From the NCBI GenBank assembly GCA_963680875.1, contig OY804578.1:4898001-4962000 (forward strand): DNA of 64,000 nucleotides, given 5' to 3'. This document shows, piece by piece, positions 1 through 13,329 of the stretch; position 1 is the first letter of the stretch, and every line of letters begins with the position of its first letter. The stretch comes from Bathymodiolus brooksi. Its lineage: Eukaryota > Mollusca > Bivalvia > Mytilida > Modiolidae. The notes below the pieces were generated by a model, which searched no databases, was not told where the DNA came from, and saw nothing but the letters and a program-made list of their open reading frames with translations. The translations under genes were made by a program, and so were the position numbers.

Positions 1-34
1 ACTATGTCTCTGACTCACTGTGCTTAACTCTTAC

Positions 35-68
35 ACTATGTCTCTGACTCACTGTACTTAACTCTTAC
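35..68 (+). repeat. Exact consensus 34-bp monomer (type example)
   Basis: This copy matches the majority base at every position and is a good reference for the family. It carries one RsaI site (GTAC), one MseI site (TTAA) and one HinfI site (GACTC). In frame with its ATG is a seven-codon reading frame, M-S-L-T-H-C-T, ending at the TAA of the same monomer. The next copy, at 69, begins ATTATG and illustrates the common C/T alternation at monomer position 2. Confidence 0.97.
45..51 (+). promoter_or_regulatory. AP-1/bZIP consensus motif TGACTCA (example of an array-wide motif)
   Basis: TGACTCA occupies monomer positions 11-17 and recurs in the large majority of copies. It is the classic TRE bound by Fos/Jun dimers in animals, and its core is also the Gcn4 site in fungi. 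Variant monomers with GAGTC in place of GACTC (for example 2260-2266) read TGAGTCA, the other accepted form of the same site. Copies with CTAACTCAC, CTGTCTCAC, CTCACTCAC, GAATC or GATTC lose it, as do the 24-bp monomers. The motif is seen directly; binding in vivo is not shown. Confidence 0.6.
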
Positions 69-136
69 ATTATGTCTCTGACTCACTGTACTTAACTCTT
101 ACACTATGTCTCTAACTCACTGTACTTAACTCTTAC

Positions 137-175
137 ATTATGTCTCTGACTCACTGTACTTAACTCTTACCTTAC
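137..175 (+). repeat. 39-bp monomer (duplicated CTTAC), first of a recurring class
   Basis: The final CTTAC of the monomer is duplicated, giving CTTACCTTACACTATG. This is the commonest length variant and recurs across all three domains, every several hundred bases in many places. A five-base direct duplication at the monomer end is consistent with replication slippage, followed by spread with the surrounding block. Confidence 0.93.
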
Positions 176-690
176 ACTATGTCTCTGACTCACTGTACTT
201 AACTCTTACACTATGTCTCTGACTCACTGTACTTAACTCTTACATTATGTCTCTGACTCACTGTACTTAACTCTTACACTATGTCTCTGACTCACTGTAC
301 TTAACTCTTACATTATATCTCTGACTCACTGTACTTAACTCTTACACTATGTCTCTAACTCACTGTACTTAACTCTTACATTATGTCTCTGACTCACTGT
401 ACTTAACTCTTACCTTACACTATGTCTCTGACTCACTGTACTTAACTCTTACACTATGACTCTGACTCACTGTACTTAACTCTTACATTATGTCTCTGAC
501 TCACTGTACTTAACTCTTACACTATGTCTCTGACTCACTGTACTTAACTCTTACACTATGTCTCTGACTCACTGTACTTAACTCTTACACTATGTCTCTG
601 ACTCACTGTACTTAACACTTACACTATGTCTCTGACTCACTGTGCTGAACTCTTACACTATGTCTCTGACTCACTGTACATAACTCTTAC

Positions 691-725
691 ATTATGTCTC
701 TGACTCACTGTACTTAACCCCTTAC
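691..725 (+). repeat. 35-bp monomer (AACCCCTTAC), first of a recurring class
   Basis: AACTCTTAC is replaced by AACCCCTTAC, one base longer. Copies recur near 3487, 8029, 10155, 10530, 14052, 16928, 21530, 23692, 28045, 30204 and 34415, each at the equivalent place in its HOR copy. It is a useful phase marker for domain A. Confidence 0.88.
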
Positions 726-895
726 ACTATGTCTCTGACTCACTGTACTTAACTCTTACATTATGTCTCTGACTCACTGTACTTAACTCTTACAATATGT
801 CTCCGACTCACTGTACTTAACTCTTACACTATGTCTCTGACTCACTGTACTTATCTCTTACACTATGTCTCTGACTCACTGTACTTAACTCTTAC

Positions 896-908
896 ACTAT
901 GTCTCTGC
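896..908 (+). repeat. 13-bp monomer remnant (21-bp deletion), first of a recurring class
   Basis: Only ACTATGTCTCTG plus C of a monomer is present before the next full copy starts at 909, giving CTCTGCACTATG. Equivalent remnants are at 3665-3677, 8207-8219, 10709-10721, 14230-14242, 17106-17118, 21708-21720, 28223-28235, 30384-30396 and 34871-34883, and near 59,404-59,416 and 63,220-63,232. The last three are followed by TGAATCAC, a shared change marking them as a separate lineage. Confidence 0.93.
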
Positions 909-2225
909 ACTATGTCTCTGACTCACTGTACTTAACTCTTACATTATATCTCTGACTCACTGTGCTTAACTCTTACACTATGTCTCTAACTCACTGTACT
1001 TAACTCTTACATTATGTCTCTGACTCACTGTACTTAACTCTTACCTTACACTATGTCTCTGTCTCACTGTACTTAACTCTTACACTATGTCTCTGACTCA
1101 CTGTACTTAACTCTTACATTATGTCTCTGACTCACTGTACTTAACTCTTACACTATGTCTCTGACTCACTGTACTTAACTCTTACACTATGTCTCTGACT
1201 CACTGTATTTAACTCTTACATTATGTCTCTGACTCACTGTTCTTAACTCTTACACTATGTCTCTGACTCACTGTGCTGAACTCTTACACTATGTCTCTGA
1301 CTCACTGTACTTAACTCTTACATTATGTCTCTGACTCACTGTGCTTAACTCTTACACTATTTCTCTGACTCACTGTACTTAACTCTTACACTATGTCTCT
1401 GACTCACTGTACTTAACTCTTACCTTACACTATGTCTCTGACTCACTGTACTTAACTCTTACACTATGTCTCTGACTCACTGTACTTAACTCTTACATTA
1501 TATCTCTGACTCACTGTGCTTAACTCTTACACTATGTCTCTAACTCACTGTACTTAACTCTTATATTATGTCTCTGACTCACTGTACTTAACTCTTACCT
1601 TACACTATGTCTCTGTCTCACTGTACTTAACTCTTACATTATGTCTCTGACTCACTGTACTTAACTCTTATATTATGTCTCTGACTCACTGTGCTTAACT
1701 CTTACACTATGTCTCTAACTCACTGTACTTAACTCTTATATTATGTCTCTGACTCACTGTAATTAACTCTTACCTTACACTATGTCTCTGTCTCACTGTA
1801 CTTAACTCTTACATTATGTCTCTGACTCACTGTACTTAACTCTTATATTATGTCTCTGACTCACTGTACTTAACTCTTACACTATGTCTCTGACTCACTG
1901 TATTTAACTCTTACATTATGTCTCTGACTCACTGTTCTTAACTCTTACACTATGTCTCTGACTCACTGTGCTGAACTCTTACACTATGTCTCTGACTCAC
2001 TGTACTTAACTCTTACATTATGTCTCTGACTCACTGTACTTAACTCTTACACTATGTCTCTGACTCACTGTACTTAACTCTTACACTATGTCTCTGACTC
2101 ACTGTACTTAACTCTTACCTTACACTATGTCTCTGACTCACTGTACTTAACTCTTACACTATGTCTCTGACTCACTGTACTTAACTCTTACATTATGTCT
2201 CTGACTCACTGTACTTAACTCTTAC

Positions 2226-2249
2226 ATTATGACTGTACTTGACTCTTAC
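2226..2249 (+). repeat. 24-bp monomer (10-bp internal deletion), first of a recurring class
   Basis: Ten bases, TCTCTGACTC, are absent between ATTATG and ACTGTAC, so this unit lacks the TGACTCA motif. In domain A it reads ACTGTACTTGAC and the next monomer carries TGAGTCA. In domain B the same deletion usually appears with ACTGTACTTAAC. Other domain A examples start at 5102, 7230, 8735, 11237, 12631, 15667, 18543, 22270, 25084, 27246, 28785 and 30946. The deletion is close to one helical turn. Confidence 0.93.
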
Positions 2250-2764
2250 ATTATGTCTCTGAGTCACTGTACTTAACTCTTACATTATGTCTCTGACTCA
2301 CTGTACTTAACTCTTACACTATGTCTCTGACTCACTGTACTTAACTCTTACATTATGTCTCTCACTCACTTTACTTAACTCTTACACGATGTCTCTGACT
2401 CACTCTACTTAACTCTTACACTATGTCTCTGACTCACTGTACTTAACTCTTACACTATGTCTCTGACTCACTGTACTTAACTCTTACCTTACACTATGTC
2501 TCTGACTCACTGTACTTAGCTCTTACATTATGTCTCTGACTCACTGTACTTAACTCTTACCTTACACTATGTCTCTGACTCACTGTACTTAACTCTTACA
2601 TTATGTCTCTGACTCACTGTACTTAACTCTTACATTATGTCTCTGACTCACTGTACTTAACTCTTACACTATGTCTCTGACTCACTCTACTTAACTCTTA
2701 CACTATGTCTCTGACTCACTGTACTTAACTCTTACACTATGTCTCTGACTCACTGTACTTAACT

Positions 2765-5700
2765 CATATACTATGTCTCTGACTCACTGTGCTTAACTCT
2801 TACACTATGTCTCTGACTCACTGTACTTAACTCTTACATTATGTCTCTGACTCACTGTACTTAACTCTTACACTATGTCTCTAACTCACTGTACTTAACT
2901 CTTACATTATGTCTCTGACTCACTGTACTTAACTCTTACCTTACACTATGTCTCTGACTCACTGTACTTAACTCTTACACTATGTCTCTGACTCACTGTA
3001 CTTAACTCTTACATTATGTCTCTGACTCACTGTACTTAACTCTTACACTATGTCTCTGACTCACTGTACTTAACTCTTACATTATATCTCTGACTCACTG
3101 TACTTAACTCTTACACTATGTCTCTAACTCACTGTACTTAACTCTTACATTATGTCTCTGACTCACTGTACTTAACTCTTACCTTACACTATGTCTCTGA
3201 CTCACTGTACTTAACTCTTACACTATGACTCTGACTCACTGTACTTAACTCTTACATTATGTCTCTGACTCACTGTACTTAACTCTTACACTATGTCTCT
3301 GACTCACTGTACTTAACTCTTACACTATGTCTCTGACTCACTGTACTTAACTCTTACACTATGTCTCTGACTCACTGTACTTAACACTTACACTATGTCT
3401 CTGACTCACTGTGCTGAACTCTTACACTATGTCTCTGACTCACTGTACATAACTCTTACATTATGTCTCTGACTCACTGTACTTAACCCCTTACACTATG
3501 TCTCTGACTCACTGTACTTAACTCTTACATTATGTCTCTGACTCACTGTACTTAACTCTTACAATATGTCTCCGACTCACTGTACTTAACTCTTACACTA
3601 TGTCTCTGACTCACTGTACTTATCTCTTACACTATGTCTCTGACTCACTGTACTTAACTCTTACACTATGTCTCTGCACTATGTCTCTGACTCACTGTAC
3701 TTAACTCTTACATTATATCTCTGACTCACTGTGCTTAACTCTTACACTATGTCTCTAACTCACTGTACTTAACTCTTACATTATGTCTCTGACTCACTGT
3801 ACTTAACTCTTACCTTACACTATGTCTCTGTCTCACTGTACTTAACTCTTACACTATGTCTCTGACTCACTGTACTTAACTCTTACATTATGTCTCTGAC
3901 TCACTGTACTTAACTCTTACACTATGTCTCTGACTCACTGTACTTAACTCTTACACTATGTCTCTGACTCACTGTATTTAACTCTTACATTATGTCTCTG
4001 ACTCACTGTTCTTAACTCTTACACTATGTCTCTGACTCACTGTGCTGAACTCTTACACTATGTCTCTGACTCACTGTACTTAGCTCTTACATTATGTCTC
4101 TGACTCACTGTGCTTAACTCTTACACTATTTCTCTGACTCACTGTACTTAACTCTTACACTATGTCTCTGACTCACTGTACTTAACTCTTACCTTACACT
4201 ATGTCTCTGACTCACTGTACTTAACTCTTACACTATGTCTCTGACTCACTGTACTTAACTCTTACATTATATCTCTGACTCACTGTGCTTAACTCTTACA
4301 CTATGTCTCTAACTCACTGTACTTAACTCTTATATTATGTCTCTGACTCACTGTACTTAACTCTTACCTTACACTATGTCTCTGTCTCATTGTACTTAAC
4401 TCTTACATTATGTCTCTGACTCACTGTACTTAACTCTTATATTATGTCTCTGACTCACTGTGCTTAACTCTTACACTATGTCTCTAACTCACTGTACTTA
4501 ACTCTTATATTATGTCTCTGACTCACTGTAATTAACTCTTACCTTACACTATGTCTCTGTCTCACTGTACTTAACTCTTACATTATGTCTCTGACTCACT
4601 GTACTTAACTCTTATATTATGTCTCTGACTCACTGTACTTAGCTCTTACCTTACACTATGTCTCTGTCTCACTGTACTTAACTCTTACATTATGTCTCTG
4701 ACTCACTGTACTTAACTCTTACACTATGTCTCTGACTCACTGTACTTAACTCTTACACTATGTCTCTGACTCACTGTATTTAACTCTTACATTATGTCTC
4801 TGACTCACTGTTCTTAACTCTTACACTATGTCTCTGACTCACTGTGCTGAACTCTTACACTATGTCTCTGACTCACTGTACTTAACTCTTACATTATGTC
4901 TCTGACTCACTGTACTTAACTCTTACACTATGTCTCTGACTCACTGTACTTAACTCTTACACTATGTCTCTGACTCACTGTACTTAACTCTTACCTTACA
5001 CTATGTCTCTGACTCACTGTACTTAACTCTTACACTATGTCTCTGACTCACTGTACTTAACTCTTACATTATGTCTCTGACTCACTGTACTTAACTCTTA
5101 CATTATGACTGTACTTGACTCTTACATTATGTCTCTGAGTCACTGTACTTAACTCTTACATTATGTCTCTGACTCACTGTACTTAACTCTTACACTATGT
5201 CTCTGACTCACTGTACTTAACTCTTACATTATGTCTCTCACTCACTTTACTTAACTCTTACACGATGTCTCTGACTCACTGTACTTAACTCTTACACTAT
5301 GTCTCTGACTCACTGTACTTAACTCTTACACTATGTCTCTGACTCACTGTACTTAACTCTTACCTTACACTATGTCTCTGACTCACTGTACTTAACTCTT
5401 ACACTATGACTGTACTTGACTCTTACATTATGTCTCTGACTCACTGTACTTAACTCTTACATTATGTCTCTGACTCACTGTACTTAACTCTTACACTATG
5501 TCTCTGACTCACTGTACTCAACTCTTACATTATGTCTCTGACTCACTGTACTTAACTCTTACCTTACACTATGTCTCTGACTCACTGTACTTAACTCTTA
5601 CATTATGTCTCTGACTCACTGTACTTAACTCTTACATTATGTCTCTGACTCACTGTACTTAACTCTTACACTATGTCTCTGACTCACTCTACTTAACTCT

Positions 5701-5766
5701 TACACTATGTCTCTGACTCACTGTACTTAACTCTTACACTATGTCTCTGACTCACTGTACTTAACT
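2765..5766 (+). repeat. Domain A HOR copy 1 (long type, 3,002 bp)
   Basis: Measured from one CATATAC variant to the next. It holds the 13-bp remnant at 3665-3677 and 24-bp monomers at 5102-5125 and 5403-5426. The stretch containing the remnant and the first 24-bp monomer recurs at +13,441 (3676 to 17117, 5107 to 18548). Confidence 0.8.
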
Positions 5767-7928
5767 CATATACTATGTCTCTGACTCACTGTGCTTAACT
5801 CTTACACTATGTCTCTGACTCACTGTACTTAACTCTTACATTATGTCTCTGACTCACTGTGCTTAGCTCTTACACTATGTCTCTAACTCACTGTACTTAA
5901 CTCTTACATTATGTCTCTGACTCACTGTACTTAACTCTTACCTTACACTATGTCTCTGTCTCACTGTACTTAACTCTTACACTATGTCTCTGACTCACTG
6001 TACTTAACTCTTACATTATGTCTCTGACTCACTGTACTTAACTCTTACACTATGTCTCTGACTCACTGTACTTAACTCTTACACTATGTCTCTGACTCAC
6101 TGTATTTAACTCTTACATTATGTCTCTGACTCACTGTTCTTAACTCTTACACTATGTCTCTGACTCACTGTGCTGAACTCTTACACTATGTCTCTGACTC
6201 ACTGTACTTAACTCTTACATTATGTCTCTGACTCACTGTGCTTAACTCTTACACTATTTCTCTGACTCACTGTACTTAACTCTTACACTATGTCTCTGAC
6301 TCACTGTACTTAACTCTTACCTTACACTATGTCTCTGACTCACTGTACTTAACTCTTACACTATGTCTCTGACTCACTGTACTTAACTCTTACATTATAT
6401 CTCTGACTCACTGTGCTTAACTCTTACACTATGTCTCTAACTCACTGTACTTAACTCTTATATTATGTCTCTGACTCACTGTACTTAACTCTTACCTTAC
6501 ACTATGTCTCTGTCTCACTGTACTTAACTCTTACATTATGTCTCTGACTCACTGTACTTAACTCTTATATTATGTCTCTGACTCACTGTGCTTAACTCTT
6601 ACACTATGTCTCTAACTCACTGTACTTAACTCTTATATTATGTCTCTGACTCACTGTAATTAACTCTTACCTTACACTATGTCTCTGTCTCACTGTACTT
6701 AACTCTTACATTATGTCTCTGACTCACTGTACTTAACTCTTATATTATGTCTCTGACTCACTGTACTTAACTCTTACCTTACACTATGTCTCTGTCTCAC
6801 TGTACTTAACTCTTACATTATGTCTCTGACTCACTGTACTTAACTCTTACACTATGTCTCTGACTCACTGTACTTAACTCTTACACTATGTCTCTGACTC
6901 ACTGTATTTAACTCTTACATTATGTCTCTGACTCACTGTTCTTAACTCTTACACTATGTCTCTGACTCACTGTGCTGAACTCTTACACTATGTCTCTGAC
7001 TCACTGTACTTAACTCTTACATTATGTCTCTGACTCACTGTACTTAACTCTTACACTATGTCTCTGACTCACTGTACTTAACTCTTACACTATGTCTCTG
7101 ACTCACTGTACTTAACTCTTACCTTACACTATGTCTCTGACTCACTGTACTTAACTCTTACACTATGTCTCTGACTCACTGTACTTAACTCTTACATTAT
7201 GTCTCTGACTCACTGTACTTAACTCTTACATTATGACTGTACTTGACTCTTACATTATGTCTCTGAGTCACTGTACTTAACTCTTACATTATGTCTCTGA
7301 CTCACTGTACTTAACTCTTACACTATGTCTCTGACTCACTGTACTTAACTCTTACATTATGTCTCTCACTCACTTTACTTAACTCTTACACGATGTCTCT
7401 GACTCACTGTACTTAACTCTTACACTATGTCTCTGACTCACTGTACTTAACTCTTACACTATGTCTCTGACTCACTGTACTTAACTCTTACCTTACACTA
7501 TGTCTCTGACTCACTGTACTTAGCTCTTACATTATGTCTCTGACTCACTGTACTTAACTCTTACACTATGACTGTACTTGACTCTTACATTATGTCTCTG
7601 ACTCACTGTACTTAACTCTTACATTATGTCTCTGACTCACTGTACTTAACTCTTACACTATGTCTCTGACTCACTGTACTCAACTCTTACATTATGTCTC
7701 TGACTCACTGTACTTAACTCTTACCTTACACTATGTCTCTGACTCACTGTACTTAACTCTTACATTATGTCTCTGACTCACTGTACTTAACTCTTACATT
7801 ATGTCTCTGACTCACTGTACTTAACTCTTACACTATGTCTCTGACTCACTCTACTTAACTCTTACACTATGTCTCTGACTCACTGTACTTAACTCTTACA
7901 CTATGTCTCTGACTCACTGTACTTAACT
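5767..7928 (+). repeat. Domain A HOR copy 2 (medium type, 2,162 bp)
   Basis: It resembles the long type but lacks about 0.85 kb carrying the 35-bp monomer, the TCCGACTC variant and the 13-bp remnant. The 24-bp monomer is at 7230-7253. Its length is identical to the copy at 25783-27944. Confidence 0.78.
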
Positions 7929-9433
7929 CATATACTATGTCTCTGACTCACTGTGCTTAACTCTTACACTATGTCTCTGACTCACTGTACTTAACTCTTA
8001 CATTATGTCTCTGACTCACTGTACTTAACCCCTTACACTATGTCTCTGACTCACTTTACTTAACTCTTACATTATGTCTCTGACTCACTGTACTTAACTC
8101 TTACACTATGTCTCCGACTCACTGTACTTAACTCTTACACTATGTCTCTGACTCACTGTACTTATCTCTTAGACTATGTCTCTGACTCACTGTACTTAAC
8201 TCTTACACTATGTCTCTGCACTATGTCTCTGACTCACTGTACTTAACTCATATACTATGTCTCTGACTCACTGTGCTTAACTCTTACATTATGTCTCTGA
8301 CTCACTGTACTTAACTCTTACCTTACACTATGTCTCTGTCTCACTGTACTTAACTCTTACACTATGTCTCTGACTCACTGTACTTAACTCTTACATTATG
8401 TCTCTCACTCACTGTACTTAACTCTTACACTATGTCTCTGACTCACTGTACTTAACTCTTACACTATGTCTCTGACTCACTGTATTTAACTCTTACATTA
8501 TGTCTCTGACTCACTGTTCTTAACTCTTACACTATGTCTCTGACTCACTGTGCTGAACTCTTACACTATGTCTCTGACTCACTGTACTTAACTCTTACAT
8601 TATGTCTCTGACTCACTGTACTTAACTCTTACACTATGTCTCTGACTCACTGTACTTAACTCTTACACTATGTCTCTGACTCACTGTACTTAACTCTTAC
8701 ATTATGTCTCTGACTCACTGTACTTAACTCTTACATTATGACTGTACTTGACTCTTACATTATGTCTCTGAGTCACTGTACTTAACTCTTACATTATGTC
8801 TCTGACTCACTGTACTTAACTCTTACACTATGTCTCTGACTCACTGTACTTAACTCTTACATTATGTCTCTCACTCACTTTACTTAACTCTTACACGATG
8901 TCTCTGACTCACTGTACTTAACTCTTACACTATGTCTCTGACTCACTGTACTTAACTCTTACACTATGTCTCTGACTCACTGCACTTAACCCTTACCTTA
9001 CACTATGTCTCTGACTCACTGTACTTAGCTCTTACATTATGTCTCTGACTCACTGTACTTAACTCTTACACTATGACTGTACTTGACTCTTACATTATGT
9101 CTCTGACTCACTGTACTTAACTCTTACATTATGTCTCTGACTCACTGTACTTAACTCTTACACTATGTCTCTGACTCACTGTACTCAACTCTTACATTAT
9201 GTCTCTGACTCACTGTACTTAACTCTTACCTTACACTATGTCTCTGACTCACTGTACTTAACTCTTACATTATGTCTCTGACTCACTGTACTTAACTCTT
9301 ACATTATGTCTCTGACTCACTGTACTTAACTCTTACACTATGTCTCTGACTCACTCTACTTAACTCTTACACTATGTCTCTGACTCACTGTACTTAACTC
9401 TTACACTATGTCTCTGACTCACTGTACTTAACT
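7929..9433 (+). repeat. Domain A HOR copy 3 (short type, 1,505 bp)
   Basis: It contains a 35-bp monomer near 8029, a 13-bp remnant at 8207-8219, a secondary CATATAC at 8249 and a 24-bp monomer at 8735-8758. It lacks the CTTATATTATG/GTAATTAAC block of the long copies. The same layout returns at +2,502 in copy 5. Confidence 0.78.
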
Positions 9434-10430
9434 CATATACTATGTCTCTGACTCACTGTGCTTAACTCTTACACTATGTCTCTGACTCACTGTACTTAAC
9501 TCTTACATTATGTCTCTGACTCACTGTACTTAACTCTTACACTATGTCTCTAACTCACTGTACTTAACTCTTACATTATGTCTCTGACTCACTGTACTTA
9601 ACTCTTACCTTACACTATGTCTCTGACTCACTGTACTTAACTCTTACACTATGTCTCTGACTCACTGTACTTAACTCTTACATTATGTCTCTGACTCACT
9701 GTACTTAACTCTTACACTATGTCTCTGACTCACTGTACTTAACTCTTACATTATATCTCTGACTCACTGTACTTAACTCTTACACTATGTCTCTAACTCA
9801 CTGTACTTAACTCTTACATTATGTCTCTGACTCACTGTACTTAACTCTTACCTTACACTATGTCTCTGACTCACTGTACTTAACTCTTACACTATGACTC
9901 TGACTCACTGTACTTAACTCTTACATTATGTCTCTGACTCACTGTACTTAACTCTTACACTATGTCTCTGACTCACTGTACTTAACTCTTACACTATGTC
10001 TCTGACTCACTGTACTTAACTCTTACACTATGTCTCTGACTCACTGTACTTAACACTTACACTATGTCTCTGACTCACTGTGCTGAACTCTTACACTATG
10101 TCTCTGACTCACTGTACATAACTCTTACATTATGTCTCTGACTCACTGTACTTAACCCCTTACACTATGTCTCTGACTCACTGTACTTAACTCTTACATT
10201 ATGTCTCTGACTCACTGTACTTAACTCTTACAATATGTCTCCGACTCACTGTACTTAACTCTTACACTATGTCTCTGACTCACTGTACTTATCTCTTACA
10301 CTATGTCTCTGACTCACTGTACTTAACTCTTACACTATGTCTCTGACTCACTGTACATAACTCTTACACTATGTCTCTGACTCACTGTACTTAACTCTTA
10401 CACTATGTCTCTGACTCACTGTACTTAACT
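9434..10430 (+). repeat. Domain A HOR copy 4 (truncated long type, 997 bp)
   Basis: It starts like a long-type copy, with a 39-bp monomer, CTATGACTCTGAC, a 35-bp monomer near 10155 and TCCGACTC near 10240. It stops just before the position where the 13-bp remnant would lie. This is the shortest HOR copy in the domain and looks like an internal deletion product. Confidence 0.72.
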
Positions 10431-11935
10431 CATATACTATGTCTCTGACTCACTGTGCTTAACTCTTACACTATGTCTCTGACTCACTGTACTTAGCTCT
10501 TACATTATGTCTCTGACTCACTGTACTTAACCCCTTACACTATGTCTCTGACTCACTTTACTTAACTCTTACATTATGTCTCTGACTCACTGTACTTAAC
10601 TCTTACACTATGTCTCCGACTCACTGTACTTAACTCTTACACTATGTCTCTGACTCACTGTACTTATCTCTTAGACTATGTCTCTGACTCACTGTACTTA
10701 ACTCTTACACTATGTCTCTGCACTATGTCTCTGACTCACTGTACTTAACTCATATACTATGTCTCTGACTCACTGTGCTTAACTCTTACATTATGTCTCT
10801 GACTCACTGTACTTAACTCTTACCTTACACTATGTCTCTGTCTCACTGTACTTAACTCTTACACTATGTCTCTGACTCACTGTACTTAACTCTTACATTA
10901 TGTCTCTGACTCACTGTACTTAACTCTTACACTATGTCTCTGACTCACTGTACTTAACTCTTACACTATGTCTCTGACTCACTGTATTTAACTCTTACAT
11001 TATGTCTCTGACTCACTGTTCTTAACTCTTACACTATGTCTCTGACTCACTGTGCTGAACTCTTACACTATGTCTCTGACTCACTGTACTTAACTCTTAC
11101 ATTATGTCTCTGACTCACTGTACTTAACTCTTACACTATGTCTCTGACTCACTGTACTTAACTCTTACACTATGTCTCTGACTCACTGTACTTAACTCTT
11201 ACATTATGTCTCTGACTCACTGTACTTAACTCTTACATTATGACTGTACTTGACTCTTACATTATGTCTCTGAGTCACTGTACTTAACTCTTACATTATG
11301 TCTCTGACTCACTGTACTTAACTCTTACACTATGTCTCTGACTCACTGTACTTAACTCTTACATTATGTCTCTCACTCACTTTACTTAACTCTTACACGA
11401 TGTCTCTGACTCACTGTACTTAACTCTTACACTATGTCTCTGACTCACTGTACTTAACTCTTACACTATATCTCTGACTCACTGCACTTAACCCTTACCT
11501 TACACTATGTCTCTGACTCACTGTACTTAGCTCTTACATTATGTCTCTGACTCACTGTACTTAACTCTTACACTATGACTGTACTTGACTCTTACATTAT
11601 GTCTCTGACTCACTGTACTTAACTCTTACATTATGTCTCTGACTCACTGTACTTAACTCTTACACTATGTCTCTGACTCACTGTACTCAACTCTTACATT
11701 ATGTCTCTGACTCACTGTACTTAACTCTTACCTTACACTATGTCTCTGACTCACTGTACTTAACTCTTACATTATGTCTCTGACTCACTGTACTTAACTC
11801 TTACATTATGTCTCTGACTCACTGTACTTAACTCTTACACTATGTCTCTGACTCACTCTACTTAACTCTTACACTATGTCTCTGACTCACTGTACTTAAC
11901 TCTTACACTATGTCTCTGACTCACTGTACTTAACT
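10431..11935 (+). repeat. Domain A HOR copy 5 (short type, 1,505 bp)
   Basis: Marker for marker it is the same as copy 3 at an offset of 2,502 bp: 35-bp monomer near 10530, 13-bp remnant 10709-10721, secondary CATATAC 10751, 24-bp monomer 11237-11260. The equal length of copies 3 and 5 supports a direct block duplication. Confidence 0.78.
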
Positions 11936-13329
11936 CATATACTATGTCTCTGACTCACTGTGCTTAACTCTTACACTATGTCTCTGACTCACTGTACTTA
12001 ACTCTTACATTATGTCTCTGACTCACTGTACTTAACTCTTACATTATGTCTCTGACTCACTGTACTTAACTCTTACCTTACACTATGTCTCTGTCTCACT
12101 GTACTTAACTCTTACACTATGTCTCTGACTCACTGTACTTAACTCATATACTATGTCTCTGACTCACTGTGCTTAACTCTTACATTATGTCTCTGACTCA
12201 CTGTACTTAACTCTTACCTTACACTATGTCTCTGTCTCACTGTACTTAACTCTTACACTATGTCTCTGACTCACTGTACTTAACTCTTACATTATGTCTC
12301 TGACTCACTGTACTTAACTCTTACACTATGTCTCTGACTCACTGTACTTAACTCTTACACTATGTCTCTGACTCACTGTATTTAACTCTTACATTATGTC
12401 TCTGACTCACTGTTCTTAACTCTTACACTATGTCTCTGACTCACTGTGCTGAACTCTTACACTATGTCTCTGACTCACTGTACTTAACTCTTACATTATG
12501 TCTCTGACTCACTGTACTTAACTCTTACACTATGTCTCTGACTCACTGTACTTAACTCTTACACTATGTCTCTGACTCACTGTACTTAACTCTTACATTA
12601 TGTCTCTGACTCACTGTACTTAACTCTTACATTATGACTGTACTTGACTCTTACATTATGTCTCTGAGTCACTGTACTTAACTCTTACATTATGTCTCTG
12701 ACTCACTGTACTTAACTCTTACACTATGTCTCTGACTCACTGTACTTAACTCTTACATTATGTCTCTCACTCACTTTACTTAACTCTTACACGATGTCTC
12801 TGACTCACTGTACTTAACTCTTACACTATGTCTCTGACTCACTGTACTTAACTCTTACACTATATCTCTGACTCACTGCACTTAACCCTTACCTTACACT
12901 ATGTCTCTGACTCACTGTACTTAGCTCTTACATTATGTCTCTGACTCACTGTACTTAACTCTTACACTATGACTGTACTTGACTCTTACATTATGTCTCT
13001 GACTCACTGTACTTAACTCTTACATTATGTCTCTGACTCACTGTACTTAACTCTTACACTATGTCTCTGACTCACTGTACTCAACTCTTACATTATGTCT
13101 CTGACTCACTGTACTTAACTCTTACCTTACACTATGTCTCTGACTCACTGTACTTAACTCTTACATTATGTCTCTGACTCACTGTACTTAACTCTTACAT
13201 TATGTCTCTGACTCACTGTACTTAACTCTTACACTATGTCTCTGACTCACTCTACTTAACTCTTACACTATGTCTCTGACTCACTGTACTTAACTCTTAC
13301 ACTATGTCTCTGACTCACTGTACTTAACT
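11936..13329 (+). repeat. Domain A HOR copy 6 (1,394 bp)
   Basis: It matches the preceding copy at +1,394, which equals 41 x 34: secondary CATATAC 10751 to 12145, 24-bp monomer at 12631-12654. It lacks the 13-bp remnant and 35-bp monomer. It shares the uncommon TATATCTCTGACTCACTGCAC change with copy 5 (about 11,467 and 12,861), which marks the two as recent relatives. Confidence 0.75.

Larger units (their letters stand above)
1..2764 (+). repeat. Domain A HOR copy 0 (long type, cut by window start)
   Basis: It aligns to the next copy at +2,769 from position 1 to about 1,880, then at +2,876. The shift arises because the next copy has three extra monomers (39+34+34 bp) near 4,640-4,750. It contains a 13-bp remnant at 896-908, a 24-bp monomer at 2226-2249 and CACGATG at 2385. 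One clear substitution between the copies is CTTAAC here against CTTAGC near 4081. The copy lacks the second 24-bp monomer seen in most others. Confidence 0.8.

Noticed and set aside
2755..2775. TATA-like promoter at the CATATAC variant
   Set aside because: Two substitutions in an otherwise ordinary monomer, with no associated gene or start signal. It is used only as an HOR marker.
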